From Ostrinia nubilalis (taxonomy: Eukaryota > Arthropoda > Insecta > Lepidoptera > Crambidae): a stretch of DNA of 64,000 nt. Positions within the stretch are counted from its first letter, which is position 1. Every line of letters starts with the position of its first letter. The notes beneath the pieces are model-generated. The model ran no database searches. It was not told the DNA's origin and was given only the letters and a program-made list of their open reading frames with translations. Positions 35,519 through 45,680 of the stretch are shown here, piece by piece. The translations under genes were made by a program, and so were the position numbers. The DNA lies in the NCBI RefSeq assembly GCF_963855985.1, contig NC_087090.1, positions 12,832,501 to 12,896,500 of the forward strand, given 5' to 3'.

Positions 35519-35793
35519 GGCTGAGTTGAACCACTATTTTGATCGTAAGCCTAGCCGTAGCAGACCACCGATTTTTAGTTGGCCGATAGTTGGGCCGGGC
35601 TGTTAATCAGCTGTATGGACATGTATAGAAGTGTGCACATTACACCGATTTGATTTTCATACAAATTAAAATCGGGCCCAACTATCGGCCGACTAAAAGT
35701 TGGTGGTCTGCGCCTAGGCTAACATTAACAATAAACGGTGCTTTTTTGACAGATTTTTGACGTTTATCTAAAGTAAGATGGTGCAACTTAGCC
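35519..35793. mobile_element. Outer MITE, ggctgagttgaacca ends
   Basis: The left end ggctgagttgaaccac at 35519 is inverted at the right end as gatggtgcaacttagcc (ending 35793). It encloses a second MITE (35549-35719). Superfamily not assigned. Confidence 0.55.
35549..35719. mobile_element. Inner MITE, gcagaccacc…ttggccgatagttgggcc arms
   Basis: The left arm gcagaccaccgatttttagt plus tggccgatagttgggcc is inverted at the right (ggcccaactatcggccgact, then aaaagttggtggtctgc). It is nested in the ggctgagtt-ended MITE. A decayed relative lies in intron 2 of the symporter gene (2479-2600). Confidence 0.75.
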
Positions 35794-35966
35794 TTAGTAA
35801 TTTAAAACATGGATACATACTACAACGATTCATAAAGTCTGATACGGTATGGCCTCAGGTGCTATGAACCACCCATTTGCCACAGAAGTTATGACTAGGA
35901 ATTCCAATTCTTCTTTCAAAGACTAACTTAGGTAGGTAGTTAGTAGTTTATTATTTAATGAAAAAT

Positions 35967-36095
35967 TCATCAACAGCCCTTTACAGTCCACTGCTGGACG
36001 AGCCTCCGACGACGAGGCCTGGATGAGCCTCCTCCACTATAGTGGAGGGTTTTGCCATAATCTCCACGCTTGGCAGGCGGGTTGGAGATCGCAGT
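35967..36095. repeat. Dispersed lepidopteran repeat fragment
   Basis: cagtccactgctggacgagc, gttttgccataatctccacg and ttggcaggcgggttggagat are widespread in moth genomes. It ends directly against the tRNA-like head of the SINE that follows. Confidence 0.6.
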
Positions 36096-36284
36096 TTTTG
36101 TCGGCCGTTTGGTGTAGTGGTTCAGAACGGACTACTATGCTGAGAGGTCCCGGGTTCGATTCCCGGCCGGGCAGAAATTGAAATGATGAATTTTAATTTC
36201 TGTGACGGGTCTGGGTGTGACTATGTATAATATGTATGTATTTAAAAAAAAAAGTATATAAGTAGTATATCCGTTAAGCTAGCA

Positions 36285-39200
36285 TAGTAGGGAATTTAGT
36301 GCAAGAACCCCTCCACTTTGGTATAGAAGGCTCATTTTTGCACCAGTTGTTCTTTGGGTGCTCCTGAGTAGATTTCCGTCGGTAGACATCGGGAGCCCCC
36401 CCTGTGGTAGCAGGGGGAGGGGGGGCAAGTTTCCTTCTGCCGCGCTTCACTTTAAGGCCCATATCTTCAAAACTATGGGCATTAGGGCAAGTGTGGTGTC
36501 ATTTTCGGATAATTAAAGGATGGCAAATTTATTTCTAGAACAAACTTTTTGCCTTTTCATACAAAACAATAGAAATATGGAGTAAAATTCACAAAAACCA
36601 AAAAGTATTTTTTTAAATAAACGTCGTTTACTTTTAAACCACTGGAGATAATCTAATAAAAAAAATATGTCCTAAAAGCTACATTTATCAGGATTATAAA
36701 TATATACCATTGTATGGTACTTTTTTTTAAAAAAGTAGGTGAAAAAAAATTTTTCTTCAGGACACAGCGGGCGAATTTTAATGCGCGTCGGAAAAAAATA
36801 TTTATTTTATCCATGAATTCATACTATTTGGTTCATAAGCAAGTAAAGATTATTATTTTAGAATTTATTTAGAGTTCCTGGCACATCATGCTACCATGAT
36901 TTGTATTTTTTCTTCAATTAATTTTGAACTCTATGTGTAAGACATAAGGTTGAAAATAGTTTAAATACATTGTATTATTGAAAATATCATAAGAAGAAAG
37001 CACTAAATAAAGAACTTGAATTTGTCTAAACGTCTAATGATTATTATTATTATTATTTTAATTAACATTTTTATTTCTACATACTATTGTACCAGTGATA
37101 ACGGAAAGGTAAGTGTGAGGAAAGTGAGGATTGATATTATCATAGTTCGGGAGATTATTTTTAACACAAAGGCTACGGCTGTGACCATTATAACTAGTTG
37201 TTTTTTCAGACAGCACCAGCATCTGCACTACTTCTTGCACTTACATCTCACCATTTCCAGGCAAGCTTCGGCAACTACGGGCAAATCGGTCCATGTAGGC
37301 TCCATGTTGCTATCGACTCTGGTCCACACCCAACCAGTCGGATAAAGGGAAGACTGAGTCGGTTGCTTGCAACTGATCCTATACGCGAACCCCTTGATAT
37401 ACTGCCAGTAGCCAATGCTGATACAAAGCTGTCTGGGTTATTTTATGTAGGGTCACACCTAAGCGTAGTCCACAGCGACCCATTAGGATCTTTATTCTCC
37501 CTTTTTTATTCCCTATCATCGAACAAAATCCTATCCATTAGTTAAGTGAATTAAGCGTCTGAGTGAAAGCCACCTAATAGTCTTTTGATGCCGGATATGC
37601 TGACCCAAGCAGACCCATCCTTACAGTATTAAGTGTTTCATGGACTCCACATTGTATTCCACATGCTCGAGAGCTTCTGTTGTTAGGCCCATTTTGTGGG
37701 ACATGTGATTCGTTCGTTCCATAATGCCCAGTTTGCGTACCTGTAATTGCTTGGGCATACCTTTGAAAAGTTTTCTTCATGACCCTGTATTCCCTTTAGG
37801 AATGATTTGGAGAGGCTTATATCGTTGGAGCTTTCCCATTCAGCCCTGTTATTCTTGGATATGGCCATATTATGGCCATGACGTACCTAAGCTGTTAGAT
37901 AAAGGTACTATCAGTTCTGACCCAATAGTTATCGTCTCTGACCCTTGTCTCGCTAGACTGTCGGCTCTCTCATTGCATTCGATCCGTGTATGTCCAGGTA
38001 TCCCACATTAGGGACACTTTGTCATGCCTTCAGAGTTTGTTCATCTTTAAGATTGCATCTAGAATACCTAATTCTAGACTCAACCTTCACTGAGGCGATG
38101 GCTTTGTTTGAGTGCTGCCTGGCTGTGGCTAAGGATGTAAATATTGCTTTTCTTACACCCCTGTTTTTAGTGCACACATAATTATAGCGTAGAATTCAGC
38201 TTGAAATACTGTAGTAAACCTCCTTAAACGTTCACTGTGTTTATTACTACATGCTTGACTATGAATGAATGCTGTAAGTGCCCACCAACCTAGGCAGTTT
38301 TGTATCAGTATATCAAGGGCAGTAATTATGTTTTTATGATTTTTTCATATTATTTAAAATTTAGTTGGTTCAAGGGGTTCGCGTATAGGGTCAGTTGCAA
38401 GCAACCGACTCAGTCTTCCCTTTACCCGACTGGTTGGGGGTGGACCAGAATCGATAGCAACATGGAGCCTACATGGACCAATTGTCCGTAGCTGCCGATG
38501 CTTGCCTGGAAAGAAGTAGTGCAGAAGCTGGTGCTGTCTGAAAAAACAACTATAATGGCCACAGCCGTAGCCTTTGTGCTAAAATAATCTCCCGTACTAT
38601 GATAATATCAATGTTCTCTTTCCTCACACTTACCTTTCCGTTATCACTGGTACAATAGTATGTAGAAATAAAAATGTTTATTAAAATAATAATAATAATA
38701 ATCATTAGACGTTTAGACAAATTCAAGTTCTTTATTTAGTGCTTTCTTCTTATGATATTTTCAATAATACAATGTATTTAAACTATTTTCAACCTTATGT
38801 CTTACACATAGAGTTCAAAATTAATTGAAGAAAAAATACAAATCATGGTAGCATGATGTGCCAGGAACTCTAAATAAATTCTAAAATAATAATCTTTACT
38901 TGCTTATGAACCAAATAGTATGAATTCATGGATAAAATAAATATTTTTTTCCGACGCGCATTAAAATTCGCCCGCTGTGTCCTGAAGAAAAATTTTTTTT
39001 CACCTACTTTTTTAAAAAAAAGTACCATACAATGGTATATATTTATAATCCTGATAAATGTAGATTTCAGGACATATTTTTTTTATTAGATTATCTCCAG
39101 TGGTTTAAAAGTAAACGACGTTTATTTAAAAAAATACTTTTTGGTTTTTGTGAATTTTACTCCATATTTCTATTATTTTGTATGAAAAGGCAAAAAGTTT

Positions 39201-39469
39201 GTTCTAGAAATAAATTTGCCATCCTTTAATTATCCGAAAATGACACCACACTTGCCCTAATACCCATAGTTTTGAAGATATGGGCCTTAAAGTGAAGCGC
39301 GGCAGAAGGAAACTTGCCCCCCCTCCCCCTGCTACCACAGGGGGGGCTCCCGATGTCTACCGACGGAAATCTACTCAGGAGCACCCAAAGAACAACTGGT
39401 GCAAAAATGAGCCTTCTATACCAAAGTGGAGGGGTCTCCATACAAATCATTGCACTAAATTCCCTACTA
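36285..39469. mobile_element. Long-arm inverted-repeat (foldback) element with 20-bp perfect ends
   Basis: The ends are TAGTAGGGAATTTAGTGCAA and its exact inverse (39450-39469), flanked by GCA at 36282-36284 and 39470-39472. The SINE consensus supplies the empty site (ctaGCAccc). The arms are about 1.1 kb each (36285 to about 37398 and about 38370 to 39469), nearly identical apart from small indels such as an extra taagtgcaa-type stretch in the left arm near 37235-37255. The roughly 1-kb centre carries LINE RNase H remains on the minus strand. An alternative reading of the boundary gives a 5-bp TAGCA duplication. Superfamily unknown. Confidence 0.85.
37560..38270 (-). pseudogene. LINE-type RNase H remnant in the centre of the foldback element
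   Basis: Minus-strand reading gives FQAEFYAIIMCALKTGV (about 38155-38205), SHSQAALKQS (about 38103-38132) and GIPGHTRIECNERADSLARQ (about 37930-38000). These correspond to the FQAExYAI, SDSQAALKA and WVPGHxGxxGNExADxLAR motifs of RNase H in insect LINE polyproteins. Stops and frame shifts separate the pieces, so it is dead. The first catalytic Asp region cannot be recognised upstream. Confidence 0.7.
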
Positions 39470-39529
39470 GCACCCATAACACAAGCATTAAGTTGCTTAC
39501 TTTGGGGCTAGCTGGCGCTGTGTGAAATT

Positions 39530-39780
39530 GTCCAATGATTTATTTATTTAATTTAATTATTTAGTTTAAAAGATTAGAGAGCGCTGCTGCCCATTCTCTG
39601 TTTGATGTGTAGTCCCTAAGTCGCCTCTTGTACGACACCCGCGGGAAGAGTAGGGGTTGGTGACAAATGTATTCTACTCTGCCGTCACCACACGGCTTGA
39701 AAAATTGAATGCCAATAATTAAAATTAAGTACCTACTCGAAGCAAATAATGGTAAGTCAATAGAAGGTACTGTGAGCATT
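39530..39780. repeat. Dispersed lepidopteran repeat (gtcgcctcttgtacgacacc)
   Basis: tagtccctaagtcgcctctt, gtacgacacccgcgggaaga and attctactctgccgtcacca belong to a common moth repeat that I believe is LINE-derived. Confidence 0.5.
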
Positions 39781-40808
39781 TTATGTGCTTATTTTAGATC
39801 TAAGCTTTATGAAAATGATTGAAGAAAGTTTTCTCAAACAAACACCCAACATCAAATAAACCGCACCTTCCGCGACGCGAACTTTAAAGATTTTCTTCTG
39901 ACACAATCATGGTACCCAAACAATATTGGTGTTATTTGAAAGCCCAATAAATATCCTTAAAGAAAAATACATTTCATTTCTAAATAAATGATTAACATAT
40001 ACCATAAATGTGACTTGAAAATAGACCTCACTTTGGGCTCACCTCTGGGATCAATTAGACCAATTTTTATGGTTATAAAACCAAATAAAGATCTCACGTG
40101 TCCTCTTTAACAGATGGATACCGATTAATCCCAACTTAACAGTTTTATAGACATAAAAAATGGCTATAGCGTAACTACCTATTTTTTGAAGAAGTGACTC
40201 TGGATCCTTGTAAAGACACATTTTTGGGGTAAAAACCTTTCCTTTAATGAAATGAAGTTTAGAACTAGGCTTTCAAATGGTACGGTACCAATGTTGGTGG
40301 GAAGTGGGGATGCATACGTTTGATAAGTGCTTGTCGCGGGAGGTGCGATTTATTTGATGCCGAGTGTATTTGCTTTTCACATTGTTATAGAAATCCTATC
40401 CAACCTTATTAGTTAACTAACTAACTATCCTCCCTACTGGAACTAAATCGACTGAAATTCTTTGGAAACAAATGGTCTTCCAATCGTCTAGCTAGAACCT
40501 ACTTTTTAAACAGTGTATTAGAATGGGGTATTCAAGGACTCCTATCCTATGTTTATTCACCCCTTAAATCAATGGCTTTTGAAGATTCCGTTTTTATAGG
40601 CTCTGCGAATCATAATCCTAAAACAGATTCTTTCCATTCTTGCATTCCTTAAATTAAAGAAGTAAGCTAGTAATAAGTATTTTCATTTAAATAAACAAAA
40701 CGAAAAGAATCAACAATCTGCGATGTTTGTAAACAAGGTGTTGTAACGGAAAGGAAAGTTATAAATGCGATTGATTTTATAGAGTAAACTGTGGCAAATA
40801 TTAAGAGA
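39781..40808. other. Intergenic; nothing recognised
   Basis: AT-rich with no coding potential and no nameable repeat. Confidence 0.45.
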
Positions 40809-40876
40809 GCTTTTGCCCGCGGTTTCACCCACGTGAAACTTAGTTTGTCACAGATCGTCATAAATTATAGCCTATA

Positions 40877-41816
40877 CAGGGTGGATTTGGTTCCAACGAG
40901 ACACAATTTCAACGGGACACATTTTCAATCAGACACATTCCCACGTGGACACATCAATTATTGTATCATCAGTTAAATGTTTTAATGAAAAAAATAAAAT
41001 GTGTTAATTGTCATGGGTATGTATTCGTCTGCCGTTTGGTCTATGTTGTGTTTAGGTTATTTTATTGATTTAAGGAAAGTAGCTAGGTACGCGAAGATGC
41101 TTATTTCTGTTTAATTTTGTTTTTAATTGTAATAAAATATAGTTATTTTAATGTTCATATTTTTCATTTCACTTTCATTTATTCAAATGACTGTATTGTG
41201 TCAGTTTGCAACTGTGTCCACGTGGGAATGTGTCTGATTGAAAATGTGTCCCGTTGAAATTGTGTCCCGTTGAAACTAAATCGTGGAAACGATAAGTGAT
41301 CTCATTTGATTATTTCTAAACTATACAAGATATCGAAAAACTGATTACTGATCCTGAAAGTGCTTCACGAGCTCTTTCAAACGATATCAGTAATAGGTTA
41401 CAGAATTAACTGGATCTATCCGAAAATTCAATGTTTTCAGCCTCCATACTAAATGTATGCCACTATGCCAGCCACACAATATTAGAAGTGTTATATTTTT
41501 TTATTTTAAATCATTAAACACTTAAAATTAACTCGTAAATTGCATTATTATTGAAAACAATTCACGGAAAACATTGGTTTTAGGCTTTACTTTCTATAAT
41601 ACATATTATCAAGACATAAGTGCCATGACTGTAGCAGTAGTAAATGTATGGAAGCTGGAAACATTGAATTTTCGGATAGATTCAGTTTATTTTGTAACCT
41701 ATTATTCGTACCGTTGGATAGAGCTCGTGAAGCACTTTTAGGATCAGTAACCAGTTTTTGGATATCTTGTATAGTTTAGAAATAATCGAGTGAGATCACT
41801 TATCGTTTCCACCCTG
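40877..41816. mobile_element. Mariner-like foldback element, CAGGGTGGAAACG ends, TA duplication
   Basis: Ends CAGGGTGG and CCACCCTG flanked by TA on both sides (40875-40876 and 41817-41818). Long arms (aaacgataagtgatctcatt… and its inverse, about 180 nt) surround an AT-rich centre. A right-half copy of the same family lies at 59458-59624. There is no transposase frame. Confidence 0.8.
40884..41282. mobile_element. 399-bp foldback MITE with GTG duplication, nested
   Basis: Starts GATTTGGTTCCAACGAGACA and ends ttgaaactaaatc. The arms (about 75 nt) contain repeated caacgggacaca and caatcagacacattcccacg. GTG flanks both sides (40881-40883, 41283-41285), and removing the element with one GTG restores CAGGGTGGAAACG of the outer element. 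Confidence 0.85.
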
Positions 41817-41948
41817 TATGTTATTCTGGGTTATAAACAATAATACTGTAAAGTTTCATCAAAATCCGTTCAGTAGTTTTTGCGTGAAAGAGTAACAAAC
41901 ATACATCCATCCAGACATCCAAACTTCCGCATAAATATTAGTAGGATA

Positions 41949-43640
41949 TCACAGTAGGCCTTCATCCACCACCAGTCCTGACGTCTATAAAATGCATTGA
42001 ATTACTCGTAGTTTCTGGGCAGAAAACCCATCGCTGAAAATATCTCGCGTCTTCAGGCTCGTGTACTTTACATCTATTGGTTTCTAATCACCATAATACG
42101 AGAGTAGAACAGTTAAATTGCGCTGTTTATTGAAACAATTTACTTATTTGCGTTCTTCGGATAACAACATTTATGCTAGACAAAACTTAACTCTAGATTT
42201 TTCTATTTTAGTTTCAGAAAGCTGTCCCAATTTTTGTATTTTTTTTTATAATTATTAGTTGTTTGCGGTTTGTGAAAGTGTTCTATCTATCTTCTATCTA
42301 CGTAGCGGTGTTTCTATTCTCTTTTTATAAAAAACGCAGGTGATTCAGCAAGTAAAACGTGCTAAACAAAGCTAAATAGATAAACCATCTTCAGGCATGT
42401 AACAAACCTCTTTGAAAGCCGTGCTGAAACCAGAATTAACTTATAATCGCGGCATTGTAATTAACTTATCTGATTGCAGTAGTTTAATTTGTGCTTTAGG
42501 CTCAGTCCTAAGCGCGAATGATATTGTTAGTGCTTCGGGTACAGAGTCAGTTACTCGTAGTTATAAATAAATAATAAGTATGAGTAGTAGTTAATGTAGT
42601 ACGAGACTTGATTGCCGACAAACTGCTAAGCAGTTTGGCAATAACTAACAATGTGATTAAATATTAAGATAACTGAATAAATAAAACAAAACTAACGACT
42701 CAATACTTTTAAATTTCTCCACGCCTATTGCTTAGCTTCAAGTATTTGTCAACAGTAACTCTTACTCGTAAGTTGGTTGCATATTGGACGTGATAAGTAT
42801 TTGATTCGATGTTGAATCTAATGCTATAGTTAAACCGAAAACCGTTGAAACTATCCAATCTTCAAACACTAACGGATCTTACAGTCCCTGGATCTGCTTT
42901 AAATGTATTATTCGTTGGGAAATACTGTTTATTCTGGCGACAAAATCCACGATGTCCGTTGGAGCAGTTCACTGGCTCCGATCACTGACTTGAAGGCAAA
43001 TACACCGTCCACTCGTAGTGCTGCAGTGATCCGTGAATATCTTCAGAGAATTGAAGGTGCAATAGCACCTTTTATTACTATATTTTTGTATCGTGCGGAG
43101 GTAAAATGGTGAAAATTCGTTGACTCGCACCGTTACCCATTCTCGTAGTCGTATGCGTTATAATAGTTGTTTTGAAAATAATTTTCCATACAATTCAGAC
43201 CGTGAATCTTATTACAGTTTAGATGAGGTATTATTTTATTGAAAATGATAAAATGGTGGGTCAGAAGTGCATCATATGTCAAGGGCTAAATAAAAGTTAT
43301 GTTGTAGTCAATTAACACTGTTTGTTTTCCGAATAAAGTAAAATAAAATAAAATAATAAATGGATAGCTGTAGCTTTGTTGATCGAACCAAGTCAGTAGT
43401 GACAGGGAGATTGCAATTAGTAGTCTGTTCATCGATGATTGTACCAGATCAGTCGAGTTGACAAACTTTGGGGTTTCAATTCAAAGCGGCAATTTTGAAT
43501 ATTACCCATGGTTTAGGCTTGCTAATCGGCCATGCAGCCGCCTATTTGGCCGTGAACGATCTGCCGCGGAGGCTTTTGTGCCTGTCCCCGATTCTAATTG
43601 AAACTATTTTGGGCACAGGACAATGCGGCATTGTCCGCGT
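41949..43640. other. Intergenic; nothing recognised
   Basis: AT-rich. Open frames at 42903-43112 and 43468-43668 have no recognisable protein features. Confidence 0.4.
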
Positions 43641-43659
43641 GTCCGCCGCTGTTTGCCGC

Positions 43660-43995
43660 CTTTATTAATTCAGGTGGGCGTGGCGGCGAGTGGGCGGCGC
43701 GGAAGGCGGGGCTTTCGATCGCCCCGCCCAGCGGCGCGGCGCACGCGGCAGCTCGGCAATCGCCGGCTACGTTCGCTCAGTCGACTAGCCGACGTCACGT
43801 CTGACGCGCCTTCCAACGGCGTCGAACTTACGATGCATTGCTAACTTCTCGAAACTTCGACCGAGAGTTGTCCAGGCGCTTTTGGCGGTCTTCGACGAGT
43901 TCGCGTCGGGCGTGTGGTGTAGTGCGGGTAGGCGTGTGCGCCGTCGAAGGAGCACGTGACTCAGCTGCCGCCCGGCCCCACAACACGCACTCAAA
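43660..43995 (+). promoter_or_regulatory. Candidate promoter and non-coding first exon of an unseen + strand gene
   Basis: A CpG-dense stretch (43674-43990) contrasts sharply with AT-rich surroundings. It holds an arthropod initiator-like TCAGT at 43777-43781, a CRE-like GACGTCAC at 43791-43798, an E-box CACGTG at 43953-43958 overlapping an AP-1-like TGACTCA at 43957-43963, and ends with a strong donor, cactcaaa|gtaagt, at 43996. A tiny uORF (ATG CAT TGC TAA) starts near 43831. Frames open across it look compositional. If right, the exon is about 43779-43995 and the rest of the gene lies across a very long intron or beyond the window. No downstream exon was found. Confidence 0.35.
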
Positions 43996-44394
43996 GTAAG
44001 TTTCCAAAAATTTGCATCTTTAGTTTAAAAACTACAACTTTTTACCCTATGCTATACAAGTATGTGTTACCTACCAAAGAGTTTCGTAAGAGCTAGTAAA
44101 ACAATTTTACAAATTTTGGAATTGAAAAAATAAATTGAACGATAGTTAGGAACTTACAAATTTTAAATTGACCACTCGGATTGGCCAAGATATCACTACT
44201 TTACTAGGAAAACTGCAAGGAATTCTTACTACGAATAGTGACAAAATGTAGCCTACCTCTAAAAATGTTATATTTCTTATAGCCTTATGCCAGGCCTTTT
44301 CATTATGCCAGGAAATATTAATTGCTTTGGAAAACGTATCATTAGATATTTTTACATTAACGGTACTGTTTTCAAAATAAGTTAAAGTAGATTA

Positions 44395-44445
44395 TTACAA
44401 TTTTTAATCGTGGGTTCGATTCCCGCTTTAGGCAGTTCGATTTTT
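44395..44445 (+). repeat. Isolated tRNA-like B-box fragment
   Basis: gtgggttcgattcccgcttt then aggcag resembles the B box and 3' end of a tRNA or SINE head. No A box or full cloverleaf is found upstream, so it is a fragment. Confidence 0.5.
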
Positions 44446-44708
44446 TCAAGTTATTTATAATTTAGTTTGAGGTTAAGGTAGAGTAGAGAAAAATTTTGCC
44501 AGTATCAGCTATCTGAACTGGATGTTTGAGATTAGTTAACTAAATTAAAAAAATCTTAACTTAGAAAATATCTCAAAATCGCAGAGCGCATGTAGACGAG
44601 ATTATTTACCCTAAGAACTGCACTAGCCCTGTGATTCAACTTAACACATTTTACAGCAACACTTGGCATTTTTTATATAAATTGCCCTTAGGTAATAGGA
44701 CCTAGGTA

Positions 44709-44815
44709 CAGTCAGGGTCAAATAGTTCGCTACACGTCTTTGTTACAATTGGAATAAGGTTGTGTTATCACTTTTTTGGTTATTTTGGCTGTCACGAATT
44801 ATTTGACGCTGACTG
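44709..44815. mobile_element. Tc1/mariner-like MITE with TA duplication
   Basis: 107 bp. Left end CAGTCAGGGTCAAATAGTTC, right end its inverse (gaattatttgacgctgactg), flanked by TA at 44707-44708 and 44816-44817. A diverged copy lies in symporter intron 2 (3784-3930). Confidence 0.82.
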
Positions 44816-45054
44816 TACTACCTAATGTAAGGAAAAAAAATAATGCTGATGATTGGTTCCTTTTTGTACTTGACTTGCTAAAAGCTTAGTGGATAAGATG
44901 TCAGTAGCTAAGTTAGTGAAGTAGGACAGTCGACAACTGAAGGTTGTAGGGACAGTATTTGAAGTGATAGAGAAGCAAAAAATCATTGTTTCCATTTTTT
45001 TTGTAAATAACAAAGTTTGAATTGAAAGGTGAAACATTCAAAGTAAATTAATAT

Positions 45055-45215
45055 TATATTCAAATTCAAATTCAAAACGTTTATTGAATGTCACATTACA
45101 ATTTATACAGGCTATGTTTTTGCAAAATAGAGGTATACATGTGACGCCCTGCAAGGGCACAGCAAAGCATACTTTTTAAGTATAGAGTGTTTTGTACAAT
45201 CTTTTTAAATTGTTT
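45055..45215 (-). repeat. LINE 3'-end fragment, minus orientation
   Basis: attcaaattcaaattcaaaa at the left is the reverse of a tttgaatttgaat tail. The following catgtgacgccctgcaaggg is a familiar lepidopteran LINE 3'UTR stretch. Confidence 0.5.
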
Positions 45216-45299
45216 TATTAAAAAAAAATTATACAGTCTAGTAAGTAGGTAACAAATGTGACTAAAGTGGTACAAAAAACGACCATTATTCTAATTATA

Positions 45300-45680
45300 G
45301 TTTTCCCATGCCAATTGCCAACCCTATCCAAAAAAAGAAGATCAAACTCAGCCAATTTCCATCCCCATTCAATCGCACAAATCAGTCGTCATCGCATCGA
45401 CGTCGAATCGGATTCGTTTTTCGCGATCGTATAAAAATGTCCGCCCGCCCAAACCGTGTCGCCTCGCCGCCCGCGCCCCGCCCGCCCCTCGCCCGCTCAA
45501 ATCATCGCTGACAATCGTTGGGGTTTTATTTGCCCGCGATCTTTTTATGGCAATTGCCGTGGATCGTTTTTCCATCCCGATTGGGGTGCTTTGTCGGTGG
45601 CGGCCTCTATCGGTTTTTTCGCGTTTGCGGACGAAGTGAATTTTGATGCGGTCTTGGATCGTTTGTCTTATTAAGGCTTA
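45300..45680. other. CpG-rich block, possible regulatory sequence
   Basis: cgtataaaaatgtccgcccg followed by C-rich runs (cgccccgcccgcccctcgcc) and tgcccgcgatctttttatgg. A TATAAAA at about 45430 is present, but no convincing initiator or coding start follows. Open frames on both strands are compositional. Confidence 0.25.

Larger units (their letters stand above)
36100..39545 (+). mobile_element. tRNA-derived SINE interrupted by a 3.2-kb element
   Basis: The 5' part (36100-36284) has an A box (tggtgtagtgg) and a B box (gggttcgattccc) in a tRNA-like head ending ccggccgggca, then gaaattgaaatgatgaattt. The 3' part (39470-39545) resumes with gcacccataacacaagcatt and ctggcgctgtgtgaaattgt. The order matches the uninterrupted copy at 12570-12835. 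It is a RNA polymerase III SINE, not a working tRNA gene. Confidence 0.85.
40809..41948 (-). mobile_element. Helitron-like repeat carrying two nested insertions
   Basis: Starts gagcttttgcccgcggtttc and ends gcataaatattagtaggat. The left body stops at agcctata (40876) and resumes at tatgttattctgggttataa (41817), matching the undisturbed order agcctatacattgttattctgg in the 14275-14700 copy. Confidence 0.7.

Noticed and set aside
36110..36172. Possible tRNA gene (intact A and B boxes)
   Set aside because: The tRNA-like head is followed by the same body and tail found at 12570-12835 and has no good acceptor-stem boundary, so it is a tRNA-derived SINE.
39280..39525. 81-codon frame matching the minus frame at 36274-36462
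   Set aside because: Both come from the inverted arms of the 36285-39469 element and run out of it into the SINE; not a conserved protein.
43598..43844. Overlapping arginine/alanine-rich open frames
   Set aside because: They appear in three frames at once because of the CpG-rich composition, and cross the proposed promoter without a convincing start or splice structure.
44395..44445. tRNA gene 3' half
   Set aside because: Only a B-box-like region is present. No matching A box, anticodon arm or acceptor stem lies upstream.
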